Source: Trujillonella endophytica | GTDB lineage: Bacteria; Actinomycetota; Actinomycetes; Mycobacteriales; Geodermatophilaceae | Direction of reading: 5' to 3' | NCBI RefSeq assembly: GCF_019799905.1 | Contig: NZ_JABGCI010000001.1 | Span: 1,240,001 to 1,304,000 of the forward strand | Length of the DNA: 64,000 bases | Shown: positions 32,834 through 40,235 of the stretch, piece after piece | Position numbering within the stretch: the first letter of the stretch is position 1 | Layout of the letters: each line of letters opens with the position of its first letter | Made by a program: the position numbers and the translations under genes | The notes under the pieces: model-generated | What the model was told of the DNA's origin: nothing | Database searches by the model: none | What the model saw: only the letters and a program-made list of their open reading frames with translations

Positions 32834-32862
32834 TTGACGCGACTGAAACGCGGTTACAGACT
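32834..32862 (+). promoter_or_regulatory. Promoter with embedded inverted-repeat operator
   Basis: TTGACG (32834-32839), 17-bp spacer, CAGACT (32857-32862). Within the spacer lies CTGaAACgcgGTTaCAG (32843-32859), a dyad with six paired bases per arm (CTGnAAC/GTTnCAG), one unmatched position in each arm and a 3-nt centre. The site would overlap the polymerase contact region, so a dimeric repressor of the SDR-SDR-cupin genes is likely. No regulator gene is adjacent. Confidence 0.55.
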
Positions 32863-32890
32863 GCGGGCCGGATCGCGCCGAGGGAGTCGC

Positions 32891-33712
32891 ATGCAGATCA
32901 CCGGCCTGACCGGCACGGTCGCCGTCGTCACGGGCGCGGCCCGGATGCGCTCGATCGGCCGTGCCATCGCCGTCGGGCTGGCCGGGGCCGGCTGCGACGT
33001 GGCGATCACCGGCACCGACCGGCGGCCCGACACGTTCCCCGCCGACGAGCGCGCGTCGGGCTGGCTCGGGCTGGCGTCGGTCGCTGCGGAGATCGAGGCG
33101 CTCGGCCGGCGCTGCCTGCCGGTCACGACCGACGGCCGGGACCCGCAGGCGCACGCCGACGACCTGGTCGAGCGGGTGACCGGCGCCCTCGGCCCGATCG
33201 GCGTGCTCGTCAACAACGCCGCGGCCTCCCGCGGCGCCGACCGCGTGCCCGTCGTGGACCTGCCCGACGGTGTGTGGGAGTCGGTGCTCGACACCAACCT
33301 CACCGGTGCCTTCCACACGAGCCGGGCCGTCGCCCGGCAGATGGCGGCCGCCGGCCGCGGCGGCAGCATCGTGAGCATCTCCTCGATCGGCGGCAAGCTC
33401 GCGGCCGGCCGGACCGCGGCCTACGCCGCCTCCAAGGCGGGGCTGCAGGCGCTGACCTCGGCGATGGCGCAGGAACTCGGCCCCGCCGGCATCCGGGTGA
33501 ACGCGGTCTGCCCGGGCCTCGTGCGGACCTCGCGCCTGGACGACGTGTCCGACGAGCGGCTCGCCGCCGTCCTGGAGTCCTCGGTGCCGCTGCGGCGCGC
33601 GGGCCGGCCGGAGGACGTCGCCTCCCTCGTGACCTTCCTGTGCAGCGACCAGGGGGCGTGGATCACCGGTCAGGCGATCAACGTCGACGGCGGGCAGCTG
33701 ACGATCCGGTGA
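32891..33712 (+). CDS. SDR-family oxidoreductase 1
   Basis: 273-aa short-chain dehydrogenase/reductase. The nucleotide-binding motif is an extended form, TGAARMRSIGRA; NNAA is near residue 110; catalytic Ser and YxxxK occur in SISSIGG and YAASK. It ends with the family's INVDGGQ motif. ATG 32891 follows AGGGAG. It is the first gene of a cluster behind a promoter with a 17-bp inverted repeat, and overlaps the next SDR gene by GTGA. Substrate unknown. The cluster interrupts the leuB-cimA region, so it is probably a catabolic insert. Confidence 0.85.
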   Translation: MQITGLTGTVAVVTGAARMRSIGRAIAVGLAGAGCDVAITGTDRRPDTFPADERASGWLGLASVAAEIEALGRRCLPVTTDGRDPQAHADDLVERVTGALGPIGVLVNNAAASRGADRVPVVDLPDGVWESVLDTNLTGAFHTSRAVARQMAAAGRGGSIVSISSIGGKLAAGRTAAYAASKAGLQALTSAMAQELGPAGIRVNAVCPGLVRTSRLDDVSDERLAAVLESSVPLRRAGRPEDVASLVTFLCSDQGAWITGQAINVDGGQLTIR

Positions 33713-34536
33713 CCGGCGTCGGAGGGCGGACCCGTCCCGCGCTGCGCGACCGCCTGGCCGGCCACAGCGTGGTCGTCACCGGCGCAGGCACGGCCGGCGA
33801 CGGCGTGGGCAACGGCCAGGCCGTCGCCCGCCTGCTGGCCGCCCAGGGCGCGGCCGTCCTCTGCGTCGACCTGCACGGCGACCGCGCGGAACGCGTCGCG
33901 CAGGCCATCCGGGACGCCGGGGGGACGGCGGCAGCGCACGCCGGCGACGTCCGCGACCCCCGTGCGGCGTCGGCCATGGTGGCGGCGGCGGTCGACCGCT
34001 TCGGGACGCTGACCGGGCTGGTCTGCACCGTCGGCGTCGGCGGGCCCAGCTCCGTGCTCGCGCCGCCGGACCCCGACCCCTGGGCCGACGTGCTCGACGT
34101 CAACGTGACCGGCGCGCTGCACTGCATCCGCGCGGCCGCGCCCGCGCTGGTCGCCGCCGGCGGCGGGTCCGTCGTGACCGTCGGGTCGACGGCGGGCCTG
34201 CGCCACTACCAGCCCGGCGCGCTGGCCTACGCGACGAGCAAGGCGGCCCTGAGCGGGCTGACGCTGTCGGTCGCCGGCGAGCTCGGGCCGCACCGGGTGC
34301 GGGCCAACACCGTGGTGATCGGGCAGGTGTGGTCGCCGATGGTCGAGGCGGCGGCGGCCCGGCAACCCGATCCCGACGGGTACCGGGACCGCCGGCGCCG
34401 ATCGGGTCTGATCCCCGACGAGGGGACGCCGGAGGACGTCGCCGACGCGGTGGCCTTCCTCGTCAGCGACGAGTCGCGGTGGATCACCGGGCAGTCGCTC
34501 GTGGTCGACGGCGGCGCGACGCTGACCATGCGGTGA
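33709..34536 (+). CDS. SDR-family oxidoreductase 2
   Basis: 275-aa SDR, translationally coupled to the first (GTG 33709 overlaps its stop). Nucleotide-binding motif TGAGTAGDGVGNGQA, with an insertion like its neighbour; catalytic Ser in TVGSTAG and Tyr-Lys in YATSK; C-terminal VVDGGA. It is not a close copy of SDR 1, so two successive redox steps on a related substrate are plausible. Substrate not inferable from sequence. Confidence 0.85.
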   Translation: MTGVGGRTRPALRDRLAGHSVVVTGAGTAGDGVGNGQAVARLLAAQGAAVLCVDLHGDRAERVAQAIRDAGGTAAAHAGDVRDPRAASAMVAAAVDRFGTLTGLVCTVGVGGPSSVLAPPDPDPWADVLDVNVTGALHCIRAAAPALVAAGGGSVVTVGSTAGLRHYQPGALAYATSKAALSGLTLSVAGELGPHRVRANTVVIGQVWSPMVEAAAARQPDPDGYRDRRRRSGLIPDEGTPEDVADAVAFLVSDESRWITGQSLVVDGGATLTMR

Positions 34537-34573
34537 GTGTCGACGGAGCAGGTGTGCTGACGGAGGTGCGGCG

Positions 34574-35263
34574 GTGCTGACGGTGACCCCTGCGGAGGCC
34601 CGGACGGTCGACCGCGGCCACGGCTACGCCCTCAGCGACCACGTGGGCGACCACACCGACGCCGGGGCCGGCCCGCAGGCGTACCTCGTGCGCCAGAGCG
34701 CCGCCGAGCTGGGCGCGCACTTCCACGAGGTGGACCAGTTCCAGGTCGTCGTCGGGGGCGAGGGGACGCTGGGCCGGGACCCCGTGCGCCGCGGCGTCCT
34801 GCACTACGCCGACGCCTACACCGCCTACGGGCCGATCCGCACCGACCCCGCCGTCGGGCTGGCCTACGTGACGCTGCGGCTGGAGCCGACGACCGGCATC
34901 AACCCCATGCCGCGGGAGCGCGAGAAGCGGCGCGCGGCCGGCGGGGGAGGGGAGCACTTCACCTGCGCCCTCGACGGCGCGGTGCCCCCCGGCCCCCGCG
35001 CGCGGGAGCTGGGCCGGACGGCGCGCGGCGCGCGTGCCCTGGGGCTGCGGCTGCCCGCCGGTGCGGCGCCCGACGCCGACACCCTGCCGGCGTCCGGCCG
35101 GGGTTACGCCGTCGTCCTCGCGGGCGCCCTCTCCGACGGGGAGCGGCAGCTGCCGGCAGGAAGCGTGATCCTCCTCGACCGCCCCGCGGAGCTCGCCGGG
35201 CTGGCCGCGGACGGGGTCGACGGGGCGGACGTCGCCGTCTGCCTCTTCGCCGGGACCGGCTGA
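34574..35263 (+). CDS. Cupin-like protein of unknown function
   Basis: 229 aa starting at GTG 34574, 37 bp after SDR 2. The N-terminal half shows a cupin-like barrel pattern: HFHEVDQFQVVVGGEGTLG supplies His, His and Glu-type metal ligands, followed by turns ending AYGPI. The C-terminal half is Arg/Ala-rich with another weak beta-rich segment (YAVVLAGAL...LPAGSVILLD), so it may be a bicupin. Cupins of this kind are often isomerases or dioxygenases, but no specific family is recognised. Presumably in the same operon as the two SDRs. Confidence 0.65.
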   Translation: MLTVTPAEARTVDRGHGYALSDHVGDHTDAGAGPQAYLVRQSAAELGAHFHEVDQFQVVVGGEGTLGRDPVRRGVLHYADAYTAYGPIRTDPAVGLAYVTLRLEPTTGINPMPREREKRRAAGGGGEHFTCALDGAVPPGPRARELGRTARGARALGLRLPAGAAPDADTLPASGRGYAVVLAGALSDGERQLPAGSVILLDRPAELAGLAADGVDGADVAVCLFAGTG

Positions 35264-35281
35264 GCGGCTCCGGCCGTGTGC

Positions 35282-35287
35282 TTTACT
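35282..35287 (+). promoter_or_regulatory. Putative -10 (TTTACT) of the cimA leader
   Basis: TTTACT lies 8 nt before the ATG of the leader peptide (35296). No good -35 is visible upstream. The start would again be leaderless. Confidence 0.4.
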
Positions 35288-35295
35288 CCGCGGTG

Positions 35296-35328
35296 ATGTC
35301 CCGCACCGGCACCCCGATCATCGCCTAG
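35296..35328 (+). CDS. cimA leader peptide (MSRTGTPIIA)
   Basis: 10-codon frame, ATG to TAG, with two consecutive Ile codons (ATC ATC) just before the last sense codon. It is followed at once by a 10-bp hairpin and a T-run terminator, then cimA, the committed step of the citramalate route to isoleucine. Position and codon content indicate attenuation by charged tRNA-Ile. The stop and following bases TCGCCTAGCGCG are identical to those of the ilvB leader. Confidence 0.75.
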   Translation: MSRTGTPIIA

Positions 35329-35382
35329 CGCGCAGTCCCCCTCCGACTGCGCGCAGACCTCCCGTACCCGGGGGGTCTTTTT
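35328..35382 (+). terminator. cimA attenuator: pause hairpin plus intrinsic terminator
   Basis: First hairpin: GCGCGCAGTC (35328-35337) with GACTGCGCGC (35345-35354). Second: GACCTCCC (35356-35363) with GGGGGGTC (35370-35377), one G-T pair, followed by TTTTT (35378-35382). It ends 43 bp before the cimA start. Confidence 0.85.
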
Positions 35383-35425
35383 CGTGTGCGGCCGGAACGT
35401 CCTCCTCCCGTCCCAGGAGCCCGCA

Positions 35426-37015
35426 GTGGTCACCGATCCCGACTTCCACGTCTTCGACACCACCCTGCGCGACGGCGCGCAGCGGGAGGGCGTCAGCTAC
35501 TCCGTGGCCGACAAGCTGGCCGTGGCCCGGCTGCTCGACGAGATCGGCGTCGGCTACATCGAGGGCGGGTGGCCCGGGGCGCTGCCCAAGGACACCGAGT
35601 TCTTCGCCCGCGCCCGCACCGAGCTGCAGCTGCGGCACGCGCAGCTGGTCGCGTTCGGGGCGACCCGCAAGGCCGGCGTCCGGGTGGAGGACGACCCGCA
35701 GGTCGCCGCGCTGCTCGAGGCGCAGACCCCGGTGGTCTGCCTGGTCGCCAAGTCCGACGTCCGGCACGTGCGCGAGGCCCTGCGGACGACGCTGGAGGAG
35801 AACCTGGCCATGGTGGCCGACACCGTCGCCCACCTCGTCGCCGCCGGCCGCCGGGTGTTCCTCGACTGCGAGCACTTCTTCGACGGCTACGCCGCCGACC
35901 CCGACTACGGGGTGCGCGTGCTTCAGGCCGCGTTCGGGGCCGGCGCGGAGGTCGGCGTCCTGTGCGACACCAACGGCGGGATGCTGCCCATGACCGTCGG
36001 CCGGGTGGTGGCCGACGTCCGCGCCCGCACCGGCGGCCGGCTCGGCATCCACTGCCAGAACGACACCGGCTGCGCCGTCGCCAACACCCTCGCCGCGGTC
36101 GAGGCCGGCGTCACGCACGTGCAGGGCACCGCCAACGGCTACGGGGAGCGGGCCGGCAACGCCGACACCTTCGTGCTGATCGCCAACCTGGTCACCAAGA
36201 TGGGCCTGCCCGTCGTGCCGGCCGAGTGCCTGCCCGAGCTGAAGCGGGTCAGCCACGCGATCGCCGAGCTGGCCAACATCGCCCCCGACGACCACCAGCC
36301 CTTCGTCGGCGCCTCGGCGTTCGCGCACAAGGCCGGGCTGCACGCCAGCGCCATCAAGGTCAGCCCGGAGCTGTACAACCACCTGGACCCGGCCGTCGTC
36401 GGCAACGACATGCGCATCCTCGTCACCGAGATGGCCGGCCGCGCCTCGGTCGAGCTCAAGGGCCGCGAGCTGGGCGTCGACCTCGAGGGGCAGGCCGACG
36501 CGATCGGGCGGGTGGTCGATCAGGTCAAGGTGCTGGAGGCCGACGGCTGGTCGTTCGAGGCCGCCGACGCGAGCTTCGAGCTGCTGCTGCGCGCGCAGCT
36601 GCCCGACGCCGCCCCGCCGCTGTTCGAGCTGGAGAGCTACCGGGCGACCGTCGAGCACTGGGGCAACGGCCTGGTCGTGGGCGAGGCCACGGTCAAGGTG
36701 CACGTCCCGAACGAGGACGGGACGACGGAGCGGGTCATCTGCACCGCCGAGGGCAACGGGCCGGTCAACGCCCTGGACAAGGCCCTGCGGCAGGCGCTGG
36801 TGACCCGCTACCCGCAGCTGGCCGGGGTGGAGCTGGCCGACTACAAGGTCCGCATCCTCGGCTGGCGGGGCGGCACCAGCGCGACCACGCGGGTGCTGAT
36901 CGACACCACCGACGGCGCGGGGGAGTGGACCACCGTCGGCGTGCACGACAACGTCGTCGAGGCGTCGTGGCACGCCCTGGTCGACGCGCTGACCTACGCC
37001 GTCCGCCATCGCTGA
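35426..37015 (+). CDS. cimA: Citramalate synthase
   Basis: Condenses pyruvate and acetyl-CoA to (R)-citramalate, opening the threonine-independent route to 2-ketobutyrate and isoleucine; LeuCD and LeuB from the same window can carry out the next steps. 529 aa. HMGL/IPMS TIM barrel starting FDTTLRDGAQREG, with metal ligands in the N-terminal DTTLRDG and in the GLHASAIK segment; the C-terminal third is the LeuA-type allosteric domain (from about residue 400). GTG 35426 is chosen for AGGAG at 35415-35419; a longer in-frame start at 35384 lies within the leader. CimA and not LeuA by its length and motif order. Confidence 0.92.
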   Translation: MVTDPDFHVFDTTLRDGAQREGVSYSVADKLAVARLLDEIGVGYIEGGWPGALPKDTEFFARARTELQLRHAQLVAFGATRKAGVRVEDDPQVAALLEAQTPVVCLVAKSDVRHVREALRTTLEENLAMVADTVAHLVAAGRRVFLDCEHFFDGYAADPDYGVRVLQAAFGAGAEVGVLCDTNGGMLPMTVGRVVADVRARTGGRLGIHCQNDTGCAVANTLAAVEAGVTHVQGTANGYGERAGNADTFVLIANLVTKMGLPVVPAECLPELKRVSHAIAELANIAPDDHQPFVGASAFAHKAGLHASAIKVSPELYNHLDPAVVGNDMRILVTEMAGRASVELKGRELGVDLEGQADAIGRVVDQVKVLEADGWSFEAADASFELLLRAQLPDAAPPLFELESYRATVEHWGNGLVVGEATVKVHVPNEDGTTERVICTAEGNGPVNALDKALRQALVTRYPQLAGVELADYKVRILGWRGGTSATTRVLIDTTDGAGEWTTVGVHDNVVEASWHALVDALTYAVRHR

Positions 37016-37031
37016 CGGGCGGGCTGCACGC

Positions 37032-37304
37032 GTGGACGCCGAACGGGTCGCCGCCGCGATGGGCCCCCTCCGGACGCTGCTGGACGGCGACGGGGGAGAC
37101 CTCGAGCTGGTCGACGTCGACGCGACGGGGGAGGTCCGGCTGCGGCTGCTGCTCCGCGACGCCCTGTGCGCCGAGTGCGTCATGCCCCGGGCCCACCTCG
37201 AGCAGGTCGCCGCCGACATGCTGCGCCGGTCGCTGCCGGAGCTGCGCGCGGTCACGGTGGAGGACCCGCGGGAGCACTCCCCGGGGGCGGACCCCGCCCA
37301 CTAG
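37032..37304 (+). CDS. NifU-like (Fe-S scaffold C-terminal type) protein
   Basis: 90-aa protein matching the NifU C-terminal domain: GPLRTLLDGDGGDLELVDVD, then CAEC, the CxxC motif that holds a labile Fe-S cluster. Many actinobacteria have a short NifU-type protein like this. GTG 37032 lies 16 bp after cimA, so the two may be co-transcribed; LeuC and IlvD in the same pathway are Fe-S enzymes that could be clients, but that is inference. Confidence 0.8.
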   Translation: MDAERVAAAMGPLRTLLDGDGGDLELVDVDATGEVRLRLLLRDALCAECVMPRAHLEQVAADMLRRSLPELRAVTVEDPREHSPGADPAH

Positions 37305-37359
37305 CGTGCGGAGGCGTCCGGACCGCCCGGTCCGGCCCTCACTGGCGAGGAGCGTGCGC

Positions 37360-38643
37360 GTGGACGTCGAGTCGGCATGGCCGAGGTACCCGGACTACCG
37401 CATCGAGCTGGTCCCGATCGAGGGGACGGTGCGGGTCCGGCACGGCGACCTGGTGCTGGCCGAGAGCACGCGCAGCCTGCGGATGGAGGAGACGCGGCAC
37501 GTCGACCGCATCTACGTCCCCGAGGAGGACGTCGACTGGACCCACTTCACCGTGGCCGAGGGCGCGCACACGATCTGCCCGTTCAAGGGCGTCGCGGACT
37601 ACTGGGACCTGACCGCGGCCGATCCGGTCGAGTCGACCGTCGTCTGGACCTACCGCGACCCGTTGCCGGAGGTGGCCGGGATCGCGGGCCACGTCTGCTT
37701 CTACCAGGACCGGACCCGCATCGAGGTCGAGGAGCGCTGGCCGTCGGACCCGCCGGGGCAGCACCGCACCCGCCGCTTCCCGGCCTGGGGCGACCAGGCG
37801 GAGCTGACCCGGCTGATGGACGTCGAGGAGGTCGCTCCCGGCCGGTTCGTCGGCCCGGCGTACGGCCCGACGCCCCGCGACGTCGTGGAGGGCGGGCAGC
37901 TGCTCGGTGAGGCCGTCGTGGCCGCCGCGAAGTCCGTGCCGGACAAGCGGGTGGTGTCCGGCTACGTGACGTTCTCCCGCGCCGCCTCGTTCACGAAGCC
38001 GGTCGACGTCGGCGTGGAGGTGCTGCGCGACGGCCGGGGCTTCGCCACGGTCGCGGTGCGCATCGACCAGGACGGCACCTTCCGCAGCGGCGGCACCCTG
38101 ATGCTGGACGCCGGGGCCGAGGACCTCATCCGGCACGACGCGCCGATGCCCGACGTCCCCGGACCCGAGGAGTCCGAGCCCCTCGACATGGGCGTCTCCG
38201 GCCGGGACCTGCGCGTGGTCGACGGGGCGTACCGGCCCGATCCGGACCTCGTCGGCCCGCCGGAGATCTCCGTGTGGTGCCGCTTCCGCGACGACCCCGG
38301 CCCGCAGTACCTGCACCAGGCGCTGCTGGCGCAGTCCACGACGCACTGGACCATCGCCGCCGCGATGCGCCCGCACCCCGGCTTCGGGGAGGCCCAGGCC
38401 CACGTCACCCTCTCCACGGGGGTGCTGTCCACGGCGATCTCGTTCCTCGACGACGTCGACGTCACCCAGTGGCTGCTCTACACGAACGCCGCCGTCTCGG
38501 CCGGGCGCGGGCTGGTCCAGGGGGAGGGGCGAGTCCACACCAGGGACGGCCGGCTGGTCGCCACCTACGCGGTGCAGGCGATGGTCCGCGACTTCGCCGT
38601 GCGGCCGGCCGAGCTGGGGCTGGACTCCGCCACGGCGATGTGA
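37360..38643 (+). CDS. DUF427 - acyl-CoA thioesterase fusion protein
   Basis: 427 aa with two parts. Residues about 20-95 match DUF427 (VRHGDLVLAEST, YVPEEDV, CPFKGVADYWDL), a domain that is usually a stand-alone protein. Residues about 150-425 form a TesB-like double hot-dog thioesterase, with YLHQALLAQ and WLLYTN segments typical of that family; no trusted catalytic triad can be assigned by eye. GTG 37360 is preferred over GTG 37354 because GAGGAG ends 7 nt upstream. The join is in one continuous frame with no sign of a frameshift. Confidence 0.8.
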   Translation: MDVESAWPRYPDYRIELVPIEGTVRVRHGDLVLAESTRSLRMEETRHVDRIYVPEEDVDWTHFTVAEGAHTICPFKGVADYWDLTAADPVESTVVWTYRDPLPEVAGIAGHVCFYQDRTRIEVEERWPSDPPGQHRTRRFPAWGDQAELTRLMDVEEVAPGRFVGPAYGPTPRDVVEGGQLLGEAVVAAAKSVPDKRVVSGYVTFSRAASFTKPVDVGVEVLRDGRGFATVAVRIDQDGTFRSGGTLMLDAGAEDLIRHDAPMPDVPGPEESEPLDMGVSGRDLRVVDGAYRPDPDLVGPPEISVWCRFRDDPGPQYLHQALLAQSTTHWTIAAAMRPHPGFGEAQAHVTLSTGVLSTAISFLDDVDVTQWLLYTNAAVSAGRGLVQGEGRVHTRDGRLVATYAVQAMVRDFAVRPAELGLDSATAM

Positions 38644-38645
38644 GC

Positions 38646-38975
38646 TCAGCCGCGCGGCTGGATCTCGCCCATCGGGCCGAAGCCGTCCACGTCGGGCGCG
38701 TCGACGTAGATGATCTGCGGCTGCCGTGCCACCAGGTCCGGGCCGCGCTCGAGGAACGCCCGGAAGTGGTCGGTGCCGACGTGGGCCGCGCCGGCGTCGG
38801 CGTCCCGGAAGCCCTCGACGAGCACGTAGGTGTCGGGCTCCTCCACGCTGCGCGACCACTCGAAGAAGAGGTTCCCCTCCTCGGCGCGGCAGGCCTCGGT
38901 GAAGTCCCGGACCTCCTCGGGCCAGCTCTCGAGGAACTCCGGTCGCACGGGGAACGTGACGACGATCAGGATCAC
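38646..38975 (-). CDS. Antibiotic-biosynthesis monooxygenase (ABM) domain protein
   Basis: 109-aa ferredoxin-like dimeric barrel. MILIVVTFPVRPEFLESW, NLFFEWSRSVEEPDTYVLVEGF and HFRAFLERGP are the usual ABM/YgiN segments. Likely a cofactor-independent quinol monooxygenase or heme/small-ligand binder; activity cannot be decided. Its start overlaps the stop of the VOC-protein gene upstream (38972-38975) and it ends 2 bp from the convergent DUF427-thioesterase gene. Confidence 0.75.
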   Translation of the reverse strand: MILIVVTFPVRPEFLESWPEEVRDFTEACRAEEGNLFFEWSRSVEEPDTYVLVEGFRDADAGAAHVGTDHFRAFLERGPDLVARQPQIIYVDAPDVDGFGPMGEIQPRG

Positions 38976-39355
38976 GGGAGGTCCTCCAGGCGGGTGCGGA
39001 GCAGGCAGAACGGGTTGCCCTCGGGGTCGGCGAGCACGTGCCAGGTCTCCTCGCCGGTCTGCCCGACATCGGCCGGCACGGCGCCCAGGGCGAGCAGGCG
39101 CTGCAGCTCCGCCTCCTGGTCGCGGTCGGTGGGACTGACGTCGATGTGCAGCCGCGACCTGTTCGGTGCGAGCTCACCGACCGGGCCGAAGACCAGCGTG
39201 GGGGCGGGGCCGCCGAAGCCGGCCTCCGCGCCGATCTCGACCGCGCCGTCGTCCTCGCGGCCGAGCACCCGGTAGCCCAGCACCTCCGCCCACCACGCGG
39301 CGAGGGCCTCGGGGTCCCGGCAGGCGATGACGATCTCGGACAAGCGGCAGGCCAC
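38972..39355 (-). CDS. VOC-superfamily (glyoxalase-like) protein
   Basis: 127 aa, one glyoxalase/bleomycin-resistance type domain: LSEIVIACRDPEALAAWWAEVLGY at the N-terminus, LHIDVSPTDRD in the middle and the C-terminal HVLADPEGNPFCLL with the usual metal-facing glutamate. Paired with the ABM gene by a 4-bp overlap, and divergent from the FAH-family gene with a 67-bp gap. Substrate unknown. Confidence 0.8.
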   Translation of the reverse strand: MACRLSEIVIACRDPEALAAWWAEVLGYRVLGREDDGAVEIGAEAGFGGPAPTLVFGPVGELAPNRSRLHIDVSPTDRDQEAELQRLLALGAVPADVGQTGEETWHVLADPEGNPFCLLRTRLEDLP

Positions 39356-39410
39356 GAGCTCCGACCGTAGGTGGTGGGCGGCGGCGGCGCGCCCGGGAGC
39401 CGGCGGTCAG

Positions 39411-39416
39411 TAGCCT
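39411..39416 (+). promoter_or_regulatory. -10 hexamer TAGCCT before the FAH-family gene
   Basis: TAGCCT lies 6 nt before GTG 39423, leaderless spacing. Confidence 0.5.
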
Positions 39417-39422
39417 CGGCGT

Positions 39423-40235
39423 GTGCGCATCGTCCGCTTCGCCTCGCCCTCGGGCATGTCCTTCGGTGTCCTCGACGGTGACGGTCAGGTCGCCCAGATC
39501 GAGGGCCACCCCTTCGGCACCATCTCGTTCACCGGTCAGCGGTTCCCGCAGGCCGACATCCGGCTGCTGTCGCCGATCCTGCCGAGCAAGGTGGTGTGCG
39601 TCGGCAAGAACTACGCCGACCACGTGAAGGAGATGAACACCGGGGAGGCGCCGAAGGAGCCGCTGATCTTCCTCAAGCCCTCCACCTCGGTCATCGGCCC
39701 CGGCGACGCCATCCGCATCCCGCCGGGCAGCACCAACGTGCACCACGAGGCCGAGCTCGCCGTCGTCATCGGTGCCCGCGGGGCCCGCAACGTCAGCCCC
39801 GAGCAGGTCCCGGCCAGCGTCTTCGGCTACACGATCGGCAACGACGTCACCGAGCGGGACATGCAGAGGAGCGACGGGCAGTGGACCCGCGCCAAGGGCT
39901 TCGACTCGTTCTGCCCGCTGGGCCCGTGGATCGAGACCGACCTGCCGGGCATCGGCAAGGACCCGGCCGACCTGACGGTCACCTGCACGGTGGACGACGA
40001 GCTGCGGCAGAACGGCCGCACCAGCCAGCTGCTGTTCGACGTGCCGACCCTCGTCTCCTACATCTCCCGCGTCATGACCCTGCTGCCGGGCGACGTCGTC
40101 CTCACCGGGACGCCGTCGGGCGTCGGCCCGATCGCGCCCGGGCAGCGGGTCGAGGTCTCCGTCGAGGGGCTGGGCACGCTGAGCAACACCGTCTCCGGGG
40201 CCGACACCGTCTCCACCGCGGGCGGCGGGCGATGA
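39423..40235 (+). CDS. Fumarylacetoacetate hydrolase-family protein
   Basis: 270-aa protein of the FAH/HpaG superfamily: [24 protein letters not shown] (metal ligands), [26 protein letters not shown] and GTPSGVGPI are all present. These enzymes are Mg-dependent hydrolases, decarboxylases or isomerases of beta-diketo acids; the exact reaction is open. It lies directly before gltX with an ATGA overlap, the same order as in mycobacteria (the Rv2993c-gltS pair, as I recall). Confidence 0.88.
   Translation: MRIVRFASPSGMSFGVLDGDGQVAQIEGHPFGTISFTGQRFPQADIRLLSPILPSKVVCVGKNYADHVKEMNTGEAPKEPLIFLKPSTSVIGPGDAIRIPPGSTNVHHEAELAVVIGARGARNVSPEQVPASVFGYTIGNDVTERDMQRSDGQWTRAKGFDSFCPLGPWIETDLPGIGKDPADLTVTCTVDDELRQNGRTSQLLFDVPTLVSYISRVMTLLPGDVVLTGTPSGVGPIAPGQRVEVSVEGLGTLSNTVSGADTVSTAGGGR

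Noticed and set aside
35384..35425. An N-terminal extension of CimA to the upstream start at 35384
   Set aside because: It begins within 2 nt of the terminator T-run and would not be preceded by a ribosome binding site, while GTG 35426 has AGGAG at the right distance.
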